This document shows positions 34,033-42,607 of a stretch of 49,915 nucleotides of DNA, piece after piece. The translations under genes and the position numbers were made by a program. Position 1 is the first letter of the stretch. Each line of letters opens with the position of its first letter. A model generated the notes under the pieces. It was given only the letters and a program-made list of their open reading frames with translations. It did not search any database and was not told where the DNA came from. The stretch lies in NCBI GenBank assembly GCA_947165255.1, contig CAMUZR010000020.1, positions 1 through 49,915 of the forward strand, in the 5' to 3' direction. Source of the stretch: an uncultured Bacteroidales bacterium. GTDB taxonomy: Bacteria > Bacteroidota > Bacteroidia > Bacteroidales > P3.

Positions 34033-36131
34033 AACGAACGCTTATCGACACGCCCGTCATATATCTGAAAGGGGTTGGCCCGACGAAGGCCGACATACTG
34101 GCGAAGGAATTCGACATTCACACCTTCGGCGACCTTTTGCACTATTTTCCTTTCAGAATGGTGGACCGCTCGCGCATTAGCACGATTGACAACTTCGACC
34201 CCAACGAGCCCTATCTGGTGTTCAGAGGCCGCATAAGCGACATGCACACGATTACTTCGGGACGCACCACACGACTGGAGGCCACTTTTCACGACGGCAC
34301 GGGAAGCATGACGCTGGTGTGGTTTCAGGGGCTGAAATGGATAAAGGAGAGTGTGCGGCCAGGGACGATATACAATGTGATGGGGCATCCCACCCTCTAC
34401 GGGGGCGACTACCAGATGGCCCATCCCGACATAGAGGCCGCAAACCTGAACGAGGAACAGCCCGAACACGCCTTTCTGCCGGTTTACCGCACCACAGAGA
34501 AGGCCAAAAACCGCGGCATCACCACCAAGGCGTTGGCCCGCATGACGGACAACCTGATGAAGGCTATGCCCGCCTACCTGCCCGAAACCCTGCCGGCTTC
34601 GGTAGTAGCCAAGTTTCACCTGATGGGGCGGACGCAGGCTTTGCGCAACATGCACTACCCCGCCACGATGGAGATTTGGCAGCAGGCAGTCTACCGCGAG
34701 AAATTTGAGGAGCTGTTCTATCACCAGCTGGACTACCAATACAGCCGCACCGACCGCCGCCGCCACTCGGTTGGACGCATCTTTGGCGTGGTGGGCGACT
34801 GTTTCAACAATTTTTATAAGAACAACCTCCCATTCCCTCTGACAGGGGCGCAGAAACGCGTGATAAAGGAGATACGGCAGGATATGCGCAGCGGGAGGCA
34901 GATGAACCGACTGCTGCAGGGCGACGTGGGCAGCGGAAAGACGCTGGTTGCCCTTATGACCATTCTCATAGCACTGGACAATGGGTGCCAGGCCTGCCTG
35001 ATGGCCCCCACCGAAATATTGGCCACCCAGCACTTTGCCAACTTCCAAAAGATGCTGGAAGGACTGGACATAAGTGTGGAGCTGCTGGTTGGAAGCATCA
35101 AACCCAGCCAAAAGAAGAAAATCAAACAACGGCTGGCAGCAGGCGAAATAGACATACTTATCGGCACCCATGCCCTGATAGAGAAAGACGTGGTTTTCAA
35201 ACAATTGGGGTATGTAGTAATCGACGAGCAGCACCGTTTTGGGGTGGAGCAGCGTGCCAAGTTGTGGGGCAAGAGTTCCATACCGCCCCATGTGCTGGTG
35301 ATGACGGCCACGCCCATTCCCCGCACTTTGGCCATGACGCTGTATGCCGACCTGGATTGCTCGGTAATTGACGAATTGCCCCCCGGAAGGCAGCCCATAC
35401 GCACCACCCATGGCACCGACGCCCAACGCGCCCTGCTGTTCAACTTTATGAAGCAGCAGATTGCCCAAGGACGGCAGATATATGTGGTTTACCCCCTTAT
35501 TAACGAGAGCGAAAGTCTGGATTTGAAGGACCTCATGGACGGGTACGAGAGCATCTCGCGCAGTTTTCCCATGCCGCAATACCAGCTGAGCATTGTGCAC
35601 GGACAGATGCCAGCCGAGGCCAAGGCCTACGAGATGGACCGCTTTAAGCGGGGCGAGACGCACATTATGGTGTCCACCACGGTGATAGAAGTGGGTGTGG
35701 ACGTGCCCAACGCCACGGTGATGGTGATTGAGAATGCCGAACGGTTCGGACTCAGTCAGCTGCATCAGCTGCGCGGACGCGTGGGACGCGGCGGAGGGCA
35801 GTCGTACTGCATTCTGATGACGAAAGACGAGCTGAGCCGCACAAGCAAGCAACGCATTGACACCATGTGCGCCACCACCGATGGTTTTGCCATTGCAGAA
35901 GCGGACCTGAAACTGCGCGGACCCGGCGACCTGCAGGGGTTGCAGCAGAGCGGTATGCTGGACATGAAGTTGGCCGACCTGGTGGACGACGAACCCCTGG
36001 TGTGCGCCACCCGCGACGAAATACACGACCTGCTGGAGGCCGACCCCGACCTACAGCAGCCTGAGAACCGCCCACTGCGACAACACATTGCTCAAAGCAA
36101 CCTGCTCCCCCATTGGGATAAGATAAGCTAA
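34029..36131 (+). CDS. recG: ATP-dependent DNA helicase RecG with a non-canonical start
   Basis: A branch-migration helicase that remodels stalled forks. The wedge/OB domain comes first. The helicase core has Walker A GDVGSGKT, the DEQH box (VVIDEQHRFG), TATPIPRTL and QLRGRVGRGG. Family alignment requires the N-terminal segment YLKGVGPTKADIL (34062-34100), yet no in-frame ATG, GTG or TTG precedes it; the first TTG (34137) would remove it. ATA at 34029, overlapping the coaD stop as ATAA, gives 700 residues, a normal length. ATC at 34044 is an alternative. Confidence 0.88.
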   Translation: MKRTLIDTPVIYLKGVGPTKADILAKEFDIHTFGDLLHYFPFRMVDRSRISTIDNFDPNEPYLVFRGRISDMHTITSGRTTRLEATFHDGTGSMTLVWFQGLKWIKESVRPGTIYNVMGHPTLYGGDYQMAHPDIEAANLNEEQPEHAFLPVYRTTEKAKNRGITTKALARMTDNLMKAMPAYLPETLPASVVAKFHLMGRTQALRNMHYPATMEIWQQAVYREKFEELFYHQLDYQYSRTDRRRHSVGRIFGVVGDCFNNFYKNNLPFPLTGAQKRVIKEIRQDMRSGRQMNRLLQGDVGSGKTLVALMTILIALDNGCQACLMAPTEILATQHFANFQKMLEGLDISVELLVGSIKPSQKKKIKQRLAAGEIDILIGTHALIEKDVVFKQLGYVVIDEQHRFGVEQRAKLWGKSSIPPHVLVMTATPIPRTLAMTLYADLDCSVIDELPPGRQPIRTTHGTDAQRALLFNFMKQQIAQGRQIYVVYPLINESESLDLKDLMDGYESISRSFPMPQYQLSIVHGQMPAEAKAYEMDRFKRGETHIMVSTTVIEVGVDVPNATVMVIENAERFGLSQLHQLRGRVGRGGGQSYCILMTKDELSRTSKQRIDTMCATTDGFAIAEADLKLRGPGDLQGLQQSGMLDMKLADLVDDEPLVCATRDEIHDLLEADPDLQQPENRPLRQHIAQSNLLPHWDKIS

Positions 36132-36147
36132 ACTGAAAGGACTTAAA

Positions 36148-36528
36148 ATGATACTGAAAGCACTGCAAGGCAACTCACTTTCCTCTGGCGAACTGAAACT
36201 GTACGGCTTTTCCGAAAAGGACGAGCCGGTGGGTTGCATAGAGCTCTATAATTACGACCCTATCAACCGCCGCGCCGCCGTGGGCATCGTGATTTCGAAC
36301 GAATACCGCCACCGGGGCTACGGCCAAGCCATGGTGGGTGCCCTCACCGAGTTTTGCCAGCAGAACACTTCGCTGCACCAGCTCTACGCTGACATTGCCG
36401 CCACGAACCAGCCGAGCATACGCATCTTCTCGCGCGCGGGCTACCAACACTGCGCCACCCTCCGCGACTGGGTGATACGCGCCAACCAATTCGTCAACAC
36501 CTACCGATACCAATTAATCTTGGAATAA
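36148..36528 (+). CDS. GNAT family N-acetyltransferase, short N terminus
   Basis: A 126-residue acetyltransferase. The acetyl-CoA loop RHRGYGQAM follows the central strand AVGIVISNEY, and SIRIFSRAGY is the usual strand-helix near the C terminus; the ending resembles the RimJ/RimL-like and SpeG-like group. Relatives carry some 40-50 more residues before the first strand seen here, so the domain lacks its first strand and helices. No in-frame extension exists, because a stop lies 8 codons upstream. It may be naturally short or a 5' remnant. It starts 16 bp after recG. Confidence 0.75.
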   Translation: MILKALQGNSLSSGELKLYGFSEKDEPVGCIELYNYDPINRRAAVGIVISNEYRHRGYGQAMVGALTEFCQQNTSLHQLYADIAATNQPSIRIFSRAGYQHCATLRDWVIRANQFVNTYRYQLILE

Positions 36529-36569
36529 TAAGACATTAATAAATACAACCCACCTTCATCACAATAGTA

Positions 36570-37589
36570 ATGAAAAAGAAAACAGCAACCATTCTCCTCC
36601 TTATAGCCGCAGCCGTGGTGCTGCTGGCCATAGTAGGCATTTTCCTGCTGAAGAGTCAGAACCTGCGTATTTCCGAACCTACCCGCGTAAATGTGCCCGA
36701 CGAGGCCAGTTACAGCGATTTGGTGGACAGCATGGAAGCGCACGGCTGCATCCCCAACCACGCCGTGTTCAACACCCTGGCCCGTTTGCGTCACCTGCCG
36801 CAGCATGTCAAGCCGGGTAGCTATCGATTCAACCCTGGAGATAATATCATCATGGTAGTGCAGAAACTCTATAGCGGCAACCAGACCCCCATACGGGTCA
36901 CTATTAATAAGAAACGCACCGTGCAGCAGCTGTGCGACTACCTGGGTACAAAACTGGAATTCACGAGCGACAGCCTGCTTATGCTCATGCAGTCGCCCAT
37001 GGTGTGTCGGCAGTATGGCGAGACACCGCAAACCATCATAGGCATGTTCCCGCAGAACACTTACGAGCTATACTGGAACATAACGCCCAAGGCACTGCTC
37101 AACCGGATGCTTAAGGAATCGGAAACATTCTGGGACGGGCGGCAGGAGTCGCTGAAAGAGCTGGGTCTTTCGCGCCAGCAGGTGCTTACTCTGGCCTCAA
37201 TTGTGGAAGAGGAAACTAACTGCAACGAGGAGAAACCGGACATCGCATCGGTCTACCTCAACCGCTACCGCATAGGCATGCCGCTGCAGGCCGACCCTAC
37301 CGTTAAGTTCGCCCTTGAAGACTTCAGCATCCGCCGCATAAAAAACACCATGCTGGAAGTGGACAGCCCGTACAATACTTATAAGTACGCCGGACTGCCT
37401 CCGGGACCCATCTGCATACCCTCGGTTGCATCTATCGACGCGGTGCTAAAAAACAAAAAAACCGACTATTTTTACTTCTGTGCGAAGGAGGATTTTTCGG
37501 GTCGGCACAATTTTTCTCGCACCCATGAGGAGCATCTTTCCAATGCCAGAAAATACCGTATGGCACTCAACGAACGGAAGATATGGTAG
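36570..37589 (+). CDS. mltG: Endolytic murein transglycosylase MltG
   Basis: A 339-residue protein with one N-terminal membrane helix (about residues 7-27) and a periplasmic YceG domain. The signature ASIVEEETNCNEEKPDIASVYLNR contains the catalytic glutamate, and QADPTVKFAL and YNTYKYAGLPPGPICIPS follow as expected. MltG cleaves nascent glycan strands and sets their length. It starts 41 bp after the GNAT gene. The region after its stop holds the SRP RNA promoter. Confidence 0.94.
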   Translation: MKKKTATILLLIAAAVVLLAIVGIFLLKSQNLRISEPTRVNVPDEASYSDLVDSMEAHGCIPNHAVFNTLARLRHLPQHVKPGSYRFNPGDNIIMVVQKLYSGNQTPIRVTINKKRTVQQLCDYLGTKLEFTSDSLLMLMQSPMVCRQYGETPQTIIGMFPQNTYELYWNITPKALLNRMLKESETFWDGRQESLKELGLSRQQVLTLASIVEEETNCNEEKPDIASVYLNRYRIGMPLQADPTVKFALEDFSIRRIKNTMLEVDSPYNTYKYAGLPPGPICIPSVASIDAVLKNKKTDYFYFCAKEDFSGRHNFSRTHEEHLSNARKYRMALNERKIW

Positions 37590-37639
37590 GAATACTTTCC
37601 TTCCTCCCCTAGTGTAGTCGAGGAAAAAATAAAAAAAAA

Positions 37640-37670
37640 CTTGCTGATTTAAAAAAAAGTTGTACTTTTG
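37640..37670 (+). promoter_or_regulatory. Promoter of the SRP RNA gene
   Basis: CTTG (37640-37643, 3 of 4 to TTTG), 19 bp, then TACTTTTG (37663-37670). The RNA's 5' end (37676) lies 6 bp after the -7 element, as expected. Confidence 0.75.
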
Positions 37671-37675
37671 CAATT

Positions 37676-37778
37676 GGGTAAGTCTTATACGACCAGCTCC
37701 CATTGAATCCCCCAGGGTAGGAATACAGCAAGGGTGTTTGGTTGTAGCGGTGCGATATAAACAGCTTACCCTTTTTTT
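37676..37778 (+). ncRNA. ffs: Signal recognition particle RNA (4.5S-like)
   Basis: About 96 nt plus a T tract. The ends pair (GGGTAAG 37676-37682 with CTTACCC 37765-37771) and are followed by seven T, so the closing stem doubles as a terminator. The apical region CAGGGTAGGAATACAGCAAGG has the SRP domain IV features: a GGAA tetraloop at 37720-37723, short closing stem, CAGG on the 5' side and AGCA on the 3' side of the symmetric loop that Ffh binds. It has its own promoter and lies between mltG and the ZIP transporter gene. Confidence 0.9.
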
Positions 37779-37786
37779 GTGTACCT

Positions 37787-38560
37787 ATGTCAACAACTAT
37801 CATACTTTCCTACGCCCTCATCGTTGTCGGCATTGTCGTGTGGGCACTGCTCATTCCCGGCCGCCGCCACGTGTCGCCTCGGTTGATGAACTACATCAAC
37901 ATCTTTGGGGGTGCATTTCTCTTTGCCTCCTGCTTCATCAACCTCGTCCCCCATATTTTCCTCGGCGAGGATCCCTACCGTTTCGTCACTCCCAATCTGC
38001 ATTTCAAGATAGCCGCCGCCGTCATGGTGGGCTTCCTCATACAGTTGCTGCTTGAGCAGCTCACCCACGGAGCCGAGCACGGCCACGACCACCAGTCCGA
38101 CGAGACGGCTAACGACAATGGACGTCCCGCCCTTGTCGCCCTGCTCGTGGGACTCTGCATCCATGCCTTTCTAGAAGGGATGCCCATGGTCGACCCTGAC
38201 GGCGACATCCACCAGGGGCTGCTCTACGGCATCGTGTTGCACAACATCCCCATCGCCTTGGTGCTAGTGGGACTCTTCATGGGCCAGGGCTATGGCTTCT
38301 GGCGGTCGTTCGGTTTGCTGCTGCTTTTTGCCGTCATGACCCCGCTGGGTTCCCTCTGCAACCTTTACCTCCTGCCTGAAAACGAAATGCTGCAAAGCCT
38401 CATTATGGGCGTAGTGGTCGGCATTCTGCTGCACGTAAGCGTCAACATCCTTTTCGACCACCACAACGCCTTCTCTTGGGGCAAACTGCTGCTCATACTC
38501 GCTGCATTCGTCGCCGCCTACTTCACCCCTGGCTGCCCCGAAATCTACAGCACTTTCTAA
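37787..38560 (+). CDS. ZIP family metal transporter
   Basis: A 257-residue membrane protein with about eight helices. The metal-binding helices are recognisable: HAFLEGMPM and LHNIPIALVL carry the His and Glu residues of ZIP transporters, and a His-rich loop (HGAEHGHDH) lies between helices 3 and 4, as usual. It imports zinc or a similar divalent metal. The ATG at 37787 lies 9 bp after the SRP RNA T tract, so it probably has no promoter of its own other than read-through. prfB follows after 19 bp. Confidence 0.9.
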   Translation: MSTTIILSYALIVVGIVVWALLIPGRRHVSPRLMNYINIFGGAFLFASCFINLVPHIFLGEDPYRFVTPNLHFKIAAAVMVGFLIQLLLEQLTHGAEHGHDHQSDETANDNGRPALVALLVGLCIHAFLEGMPMVDPDGDIHQGLLYGIVLHNIPIALVLVGLFMGQGYGFWRSFGLLLLFAVMTPLGSLCNLYLLPENEMLQSLIMGVVVGILLHVSVNILFDHHNAFSWGKLLLILAAFVAAYFTPGCPEIYSTF

Positions 38561-38579
38561 TAACGATTAACTGAAAGAA

Positions 38580-39689
38580 ATGACCACAAGCGAAACCATA
38601 AAAGACTTACTCAGCCGCAAGGAATCACTGCGCAAATTCCTTAACATCGACACCCTCACCGCCCAGATAGCCGAAGAGGAGAAGAAAACAGAAGCCCCCG
38701 ACTTTTGGAACGACCCCAAAGAGGCACAAAAGGTGATGAAGACTATCCAGTCCAAGAAAGCCTGGCTGACCGCCTTTAAAGAGGTGGACGACAGCTGCGG
38801 CGACCTGCAGGTGCTGGGCGAATTCTTCGAGAGCGGCGACGCCACCGAAGAGGAAGTCCTCCAACAGATTGCCGTCACCCAGCCCCTCGTCGAAGGACTG
38901 GAGCTAAAAAACATGCTGCAAGGCGAGAGCGACCACTTCGACGCCGTCCTCTCCATCAATGCGGGCGCCGGCGGCGTGGAGGCACAGGACTGGGCCGAAA
39001 TGCTCATGCGCATGTATATGCGTTATGCCGAAACTCACAACTACAAAGTGGCCATTTCCAATATGCTAGACGGCGAAGGTGCAGGCATCAAGAGCGTCAC
39101 CATGCAAATTGAGGGCGACTACGCCTACGGCTACCTCAAAAGCGAGAACGGAGTGCACCGCCTTGTGCGCGTAAGCCCCTTCAACGCCCAGGGCAAACGA
39201 ATGACCTCCTTTGCCTCCGTCAGCGTTACTCCCCTCGTCGACGACACCATCGAAGTCGTTGTCGACATGTCACGCCTCAGCTGGGACACCTTCCGCAGCG
39301 GTGGCGCGGGTGGTCAAAACGTAAACAAAGTGGAGAGCGGAGTACGCCTGCGCTATCAATATAAAGACCCCTACACCGGAGCCGAAGAAGAAATCCTCAT
39401 CGAAAACACCGAGACCCGCGACCAACCCAAGAATAAAGAAAATGCCATGCGTCTGCTCCGCTCGCAACTCTACGAGCGCGAACTCAAGCACCGGCAAGAA
39501 GAACAGGCCAAAATTAAAGCCTCCCAAAAGAAAATCGAATGGGGTTCACAAATCCGCAGCTACGTCATGGACGACCGCCGAGTGAAAGACCATCGCACCA
39601 ACTACCAGACCGGCGACGTCACCGGTGTCATGGACGGCAAGATAGACAACTTCATCAAAGCCTACCTCATGGAATTCGGAGCCCTCTAA
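38580..39689 (+). CDS. prfB: Peptide chain release factor 2, without programmed frameshift
   Basis: A 369-residue factor that recognises UGA and UAA. The stop-codon reading motif SPF is at residues 199-201 and the catalytic GGQ at 244-246. In many bacteria prfB needs a +1 frameshift at CTT-TGA-C near codon 25. Here the matching place reads CTT-AAC (38640-38645) and the gene is one uninterrupted frame, so that autoregulation is absent. It probably shares a transcript with the ZIP gene. Confidence 0.97.
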   Translation: MTTSETIKDLLSRKESLRKFLNIDTLTAQIAEEEKKTEAPDFWNDPKEAQKVMKTIQSKKAWLTAFKEVDDSCGDLQVLGEFFESGDATEEEVLQQIAVTQPLVEGLELKNMLQGESDHFDAVLSINAGAGGVEAQDWAEMLMRMYMRYAETHNYKVAISNMLDGEGAGIKSVTMQIEGDYAYGYLKSENGVHRLVRVSPFNAQGKRMTSFASVSVTPLVDDTIEVVVDMSRLSWDTFRSGGAGGQNVNKVESGVRLRYQYKDPYTGAEEEILIENTETRDQPKNKENAMRLLRSQLYERELKHRQEEQAKIKASQKKIEWGSQIRSYVMDDRRVKDHRTNYQTGDVTGVMDGKIDNFIKAYLMEFGAL

Positions 39690-39742
39690 CCCTCCGTCGC
39701 CGCATCAGCATGCTCTTGGCAACCCTGTAGCACCTTCTTGCT

Positions 39743-40048
39743 GTGCAGCCATACACCAACACCAGTGGAGAGCAACGCGGCAAACTGGCGAAGGCACGAG
39801 ACCAGATAAACAGCACTGTGGAGAAGATATGCGAGGTGCCGGCCATCAATGAAAGGATGAACGGGTACGCAACCAAGGAGGGCATCTTCGCCTGCCGTAT
39901 CAAGCAGCCTCCTGCAGTCCCCATCCTTCCCGGATCACCAGGCGCGCAAATGTTCTTAAACAGCATCCCAGAGGTGGAAGGATACACAAATATTGCTCAC
40001 GGGTTCAAGTTCCGCATGTTGGAGTACCCTGAAACCTATGAGTGGTAA
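39743..40048 (+). CDS. Small hypothetical protein
   Basis: A 101-residue frame opening with GTG 39743. The first half is charged and helical; the second half has a balanced composition with Pro-rich turns (PAVPILPGSPG) and ends MLEYPETYEW. Composition is protein-like and unlike the shadow frames nearby, but I do not recognise it and see no promoter. It could be a remnant of a longer gene. It converges on the RyR gene, with 68 bp between their ends. Confidence 0.4.
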   Translation: MQPYTNTSGEQRGKLAKARDQINSTVEKICEVPAINERMNGYATKEGIFACRIKQPPAVPILPGSPGAQMFLNSIPEVEGYTNIAHGFKFRMLEYPETYEW

Positions 40049-40116
40049 ATAAGCCTCCTCACGGGGTGTGGCGGCGGGACGGGCATGCACTGGCCTCCTG
40101 CTACCCCTGCTGGCCA

Positions 40117-40434
40117 TCAGCACCTTCGCTCAATCGTATAGCCCAGCGCAACAATCAGTTTCAGCGTCTCTACCGAAGTTTTTCTGTCATACACTTTCTC
40201 TCTCTCGGGCAACTCGTCGTATGGTACCAGGCAGGGATTCTCCTTTAAAACATCATCCCGCTCCGGTCCCCACCGCCATCCGTCGGCAATTCTCCCGGCC
40301 GACCACACCTCGTGCACATTACGGGCCAACTCCTCGGTCAAACCCATCAACTCTTCTGACAGCACAACGTGCGATGTGTCTACCGGACTAGGCGTATAAG
40401 CCACTCTTTTCGTCTCATTCATCTTTTCCATCAT
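40117..40434 (-). CDS. Free-standing RyR domain protein
   Basis: A 105-residue protein that is essentially one RyR domain, the repeat named after ryanodine receptors. Signatures: an N-terminal helix with ARNVHEVWSAGRIADGW, then GPERDD, NPCLVPYDELPEREK and YDRKTSVETLKLIVALGY. The domain binds ligands or partner proteins; its role in bacteria is little known. The ATG at 40434 overlaps the stop of the upstream gene by 20 bp (another ATG is at 40422), so translation is coupled to the RyR-containing channel-like protein. Last gene of the cluster. Confidence 0.9.
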   Translation of the reverse strand: MMEKMNETKRVAYTPSPVDTSHVVLSEELMGLTEELARNVHEVWSAGRIADGWRWGPERDDVLKENPCLVPYDELPEREKVYDRKTSVETLKLIVALGYTIERRC

Positions 40435-42451
40435 CTAAAACATCTACCAAATTACTCACAATGGCCCTGTCATATTGTTTTGACTGCTCCGGGAGCTCAC
40501 AATAAGGCGCTATGTCCTTATGTTTAAACTCAAGTCTTTTTAGCTCACTGCTCTCCTCCTTTGCGGCGCAATCGCCCGCTGCCATCTTTTCATTTATCCG
40601 AACCCGTTTCTCCGAAGGCAGTGCTCCGAATCCCACCAGCAGCTTCTCCATATTCCACCGGGCATGTTCCATTTTCGACATCAGCTCAACAACGTCATCC
40701 GGAATCTTCCTTCCCACATAATCGCGGTAATCCATCCCCATGCTGCGGAACTTGGCATGAATGGAATTGGCGGCATAAATATTCGACATCTTCTCGGCAT
40801 ACGACAGCGCTCGCCACATATCGTCCAGTTCAGAGGCGCTGCCCGGCATAGACTGGTATACCTCATTTCGATTCTTCTTCTGATACAGGTAGTTAATACG
40901 CTTAGCCGCCTCCACCCTCTGGGCAAGCTTCTTGTCAAAACTGCCCATTTTAGCTCCGAAGGCAAACAAATTCTGGTATCGGCCAACCTCGCGGGCCGTC
41001 TCCACCATAGCGCTGTTTTCGGGCTGATAAACCCAAACCATCGGGTCGCGGTCCGACATCGGGTGAGCCTCATCCACGCCCCTAAAGAAACCGCCGGGCA
41101 AATACAGTGCCTGGGCAAGATTGCGCTCAGGAATATCGCCGCAAAAGGCCACTGTGAGTATCTGGCTCTCATCGTCTTTCCACTGCATCAGTTCTCTTCT
41201 CACCCAGTCGTCTACCACCGACCCCTTCAGAAACTCCCACTCCACATCCAGAAAATCGCCATAGCCCTCCCGGGGCTCATTCAAGACCGACACCACCCTG
41301 CCTTCGTGTTCGTAACGGTAAACGCTGTGCGACAATTCGAAAAGCCCTGCGTATCGCCCTTTGAATAGTCCCATCTCACTATCGGCATTCTCGTCAATAA
41401 ACGTAATCCTAGTCCTTATCGGGTCATCTGCCCCCTCGTCAAAGTTAGGATAATGGCACAACTGGGCCGCCGTGCTTGCCATGGCAAAACCCATCTGCGA
41501 CATCCCCACTATCACAAAGTGCACATACCGCTTGCTCCCAAGCACCACCTCGCCCCTATCCAGCGTACAACCCTTCCACTGACCATCGTCCCCTATCAGC
41601 AACTGCTGCGAAACCGACTCCAAATGATTCACTATAGTCGTTTCCACATTAGACGAATCCTTCTCTTCCGACAAAAAATTAAAAAGGTACGACGACGCAT
41701 TCCTCTCCAGAGCCAAAAAACACTGGGCAAGCCCCTGCGACTGTTTCTCCCGCAAGGCCTTCAGCAACTTCCAGCAATCCACATTGATAGAATCATGCTC
41801 CCTCTCGTCATCCTCGCCAATGATATATATCACCGACGCCAGCTCCGCCTGGCAAGAGCGCAGTGTCTTCTCCATATTCCGCTCGCCATGATAGATCGTA
41901 AGAGTCAACTTGCGCTCCTCCTCTGTCAGAAGGGGAACAATATGGTCCCACAACTCCTCCGCGTCCTCATTCGACAAAACCACCACATCTTTCTTCCTCA
42001 ACACCTCGTCTGCGGCAATCGTCTTCAGCAGGCCCAGCACCATCTTGCTGCCGCCCAAAATGAGGATATGATTCGAAAAATAGTAATGCAAATAGCCCTT
42101 ACGGTGGCTGGCAGCCCTATTGGCCAGCACATTGCTCAGCGTCGATATCAAAAAGGCCGTAAAGAACATCGTCCCGAAGAAAACTATCAGCAACTGATAC
42201 CAATGCGGCATTCTAGAATCGATCGGGTAGTTGCTTCCACCTATCATCAGCCTTATCACCTCGTCAATACGGGCACCGCCCGTATGACCGCCGTCCACGT
42301 ATGGGGGCATCTCCCAAAGCGTCCCGAAAATCCAAAACACCAACGTAGGGCACACACACATCCCCACCACCCACAGTAATGGCTTCCAAGCTCGGTTTGA
42401 ACTAAAAGACCGGTCGAACCGCCACAACAAACGTTTCCAGTATTTATTCAT
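40415..42451 (-). CDS. Two-helix membrane protein with two Rossmann/RCK-like domains and a C-terminal RyR domain
   Basis: 678 residues from ATG 42451; an in-frame GTG at 42511 adds 20 polar residues. Two membrane helices (about 21-46 and 83-108) flank a segment with GGSNYP where a pore helix would lie. Then come a Rossmann start (ILILGGSKM, 129-137) and a second (FVIVGMSQMG, 312-321), as in the double RCK/TrkA-N channels of the CASTOR/POLLUX type. A degenerate RyR domain occupies about 594-671, ending AIVSNLVDVL. I infer a ligand-gated cation channel or a membrane sensor. It is the partner of the small RyR gene that overlaps its end. Confidence 0.78.
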   Translation of the reverse strand: MNKYWKRLLWRFDRSFSSNRAWKPLLWVVGMCVCPTLVFWIFGTLWEMPPYVDGGHTGGARIDEVIRLMIGGSNYPIDSRMPHWYQLLIVFFGTMFFTAFLISTLSNVLANRAASHRKGYLHYYFSNHILILGGSKMVLGLLKTIAADEVLRKKDVVVLSNEDAEELWDHIVPLLTEEERKLTLTIYHGERNMEKTLRSCQAELASVIYIIGEDDEREHDSINVDCWKLLKALREKQSQGLAQCFLALERNASSYLFNFLSEEKDSSNVETTIVNHLESVSQQLLIGDDGQWKGCTLDRGEVVLGSKRYVHFVIVGMSQMGFAMASTAAQLCHYPNFDEGADDPIRTRITFIDENADSEMGLFKGRYAGLFELSHSVYRYEHEGRVVSVLNEPREGYGDFLDVEWEFLKGSVVDDWVRRELMQWKDDESQILTVAFCGDIPERNLAQALYLPGGFFRGVDEAHPMSDRDPMVWVYQPENSAMVETAREVGRYQNLFAFGAKMGSFDKKLAQRVEAAKRINYLYQKKNRNEVYQSMPGSASELDDMWRALSYAEKMSNIYAANSIHAKFRSMGMDYRDYVGRKIPDDVVELMSKMEHARWNMEKLLVGFGALPSEKRVRINEKMAAGDCAAKEESSELKRLEFKHKDIAPYCELPEQSKQYDRAIVSNLVDVLDDGKDE

Positions 42452-42607
42452 AAACAGGCATTTATTATTATCCTTTTCAGCTGCAGAAAAACCCTCTATC
42501 CTTATCCTCACCCTGTTCTTACAGCACTATTTTTCAATCCATTACCCACTCCCCAGCAATCAATCCACCCCATTCCTGCCCATGCCGTTCCGTTGCCTTC
42601 CTTCCAT

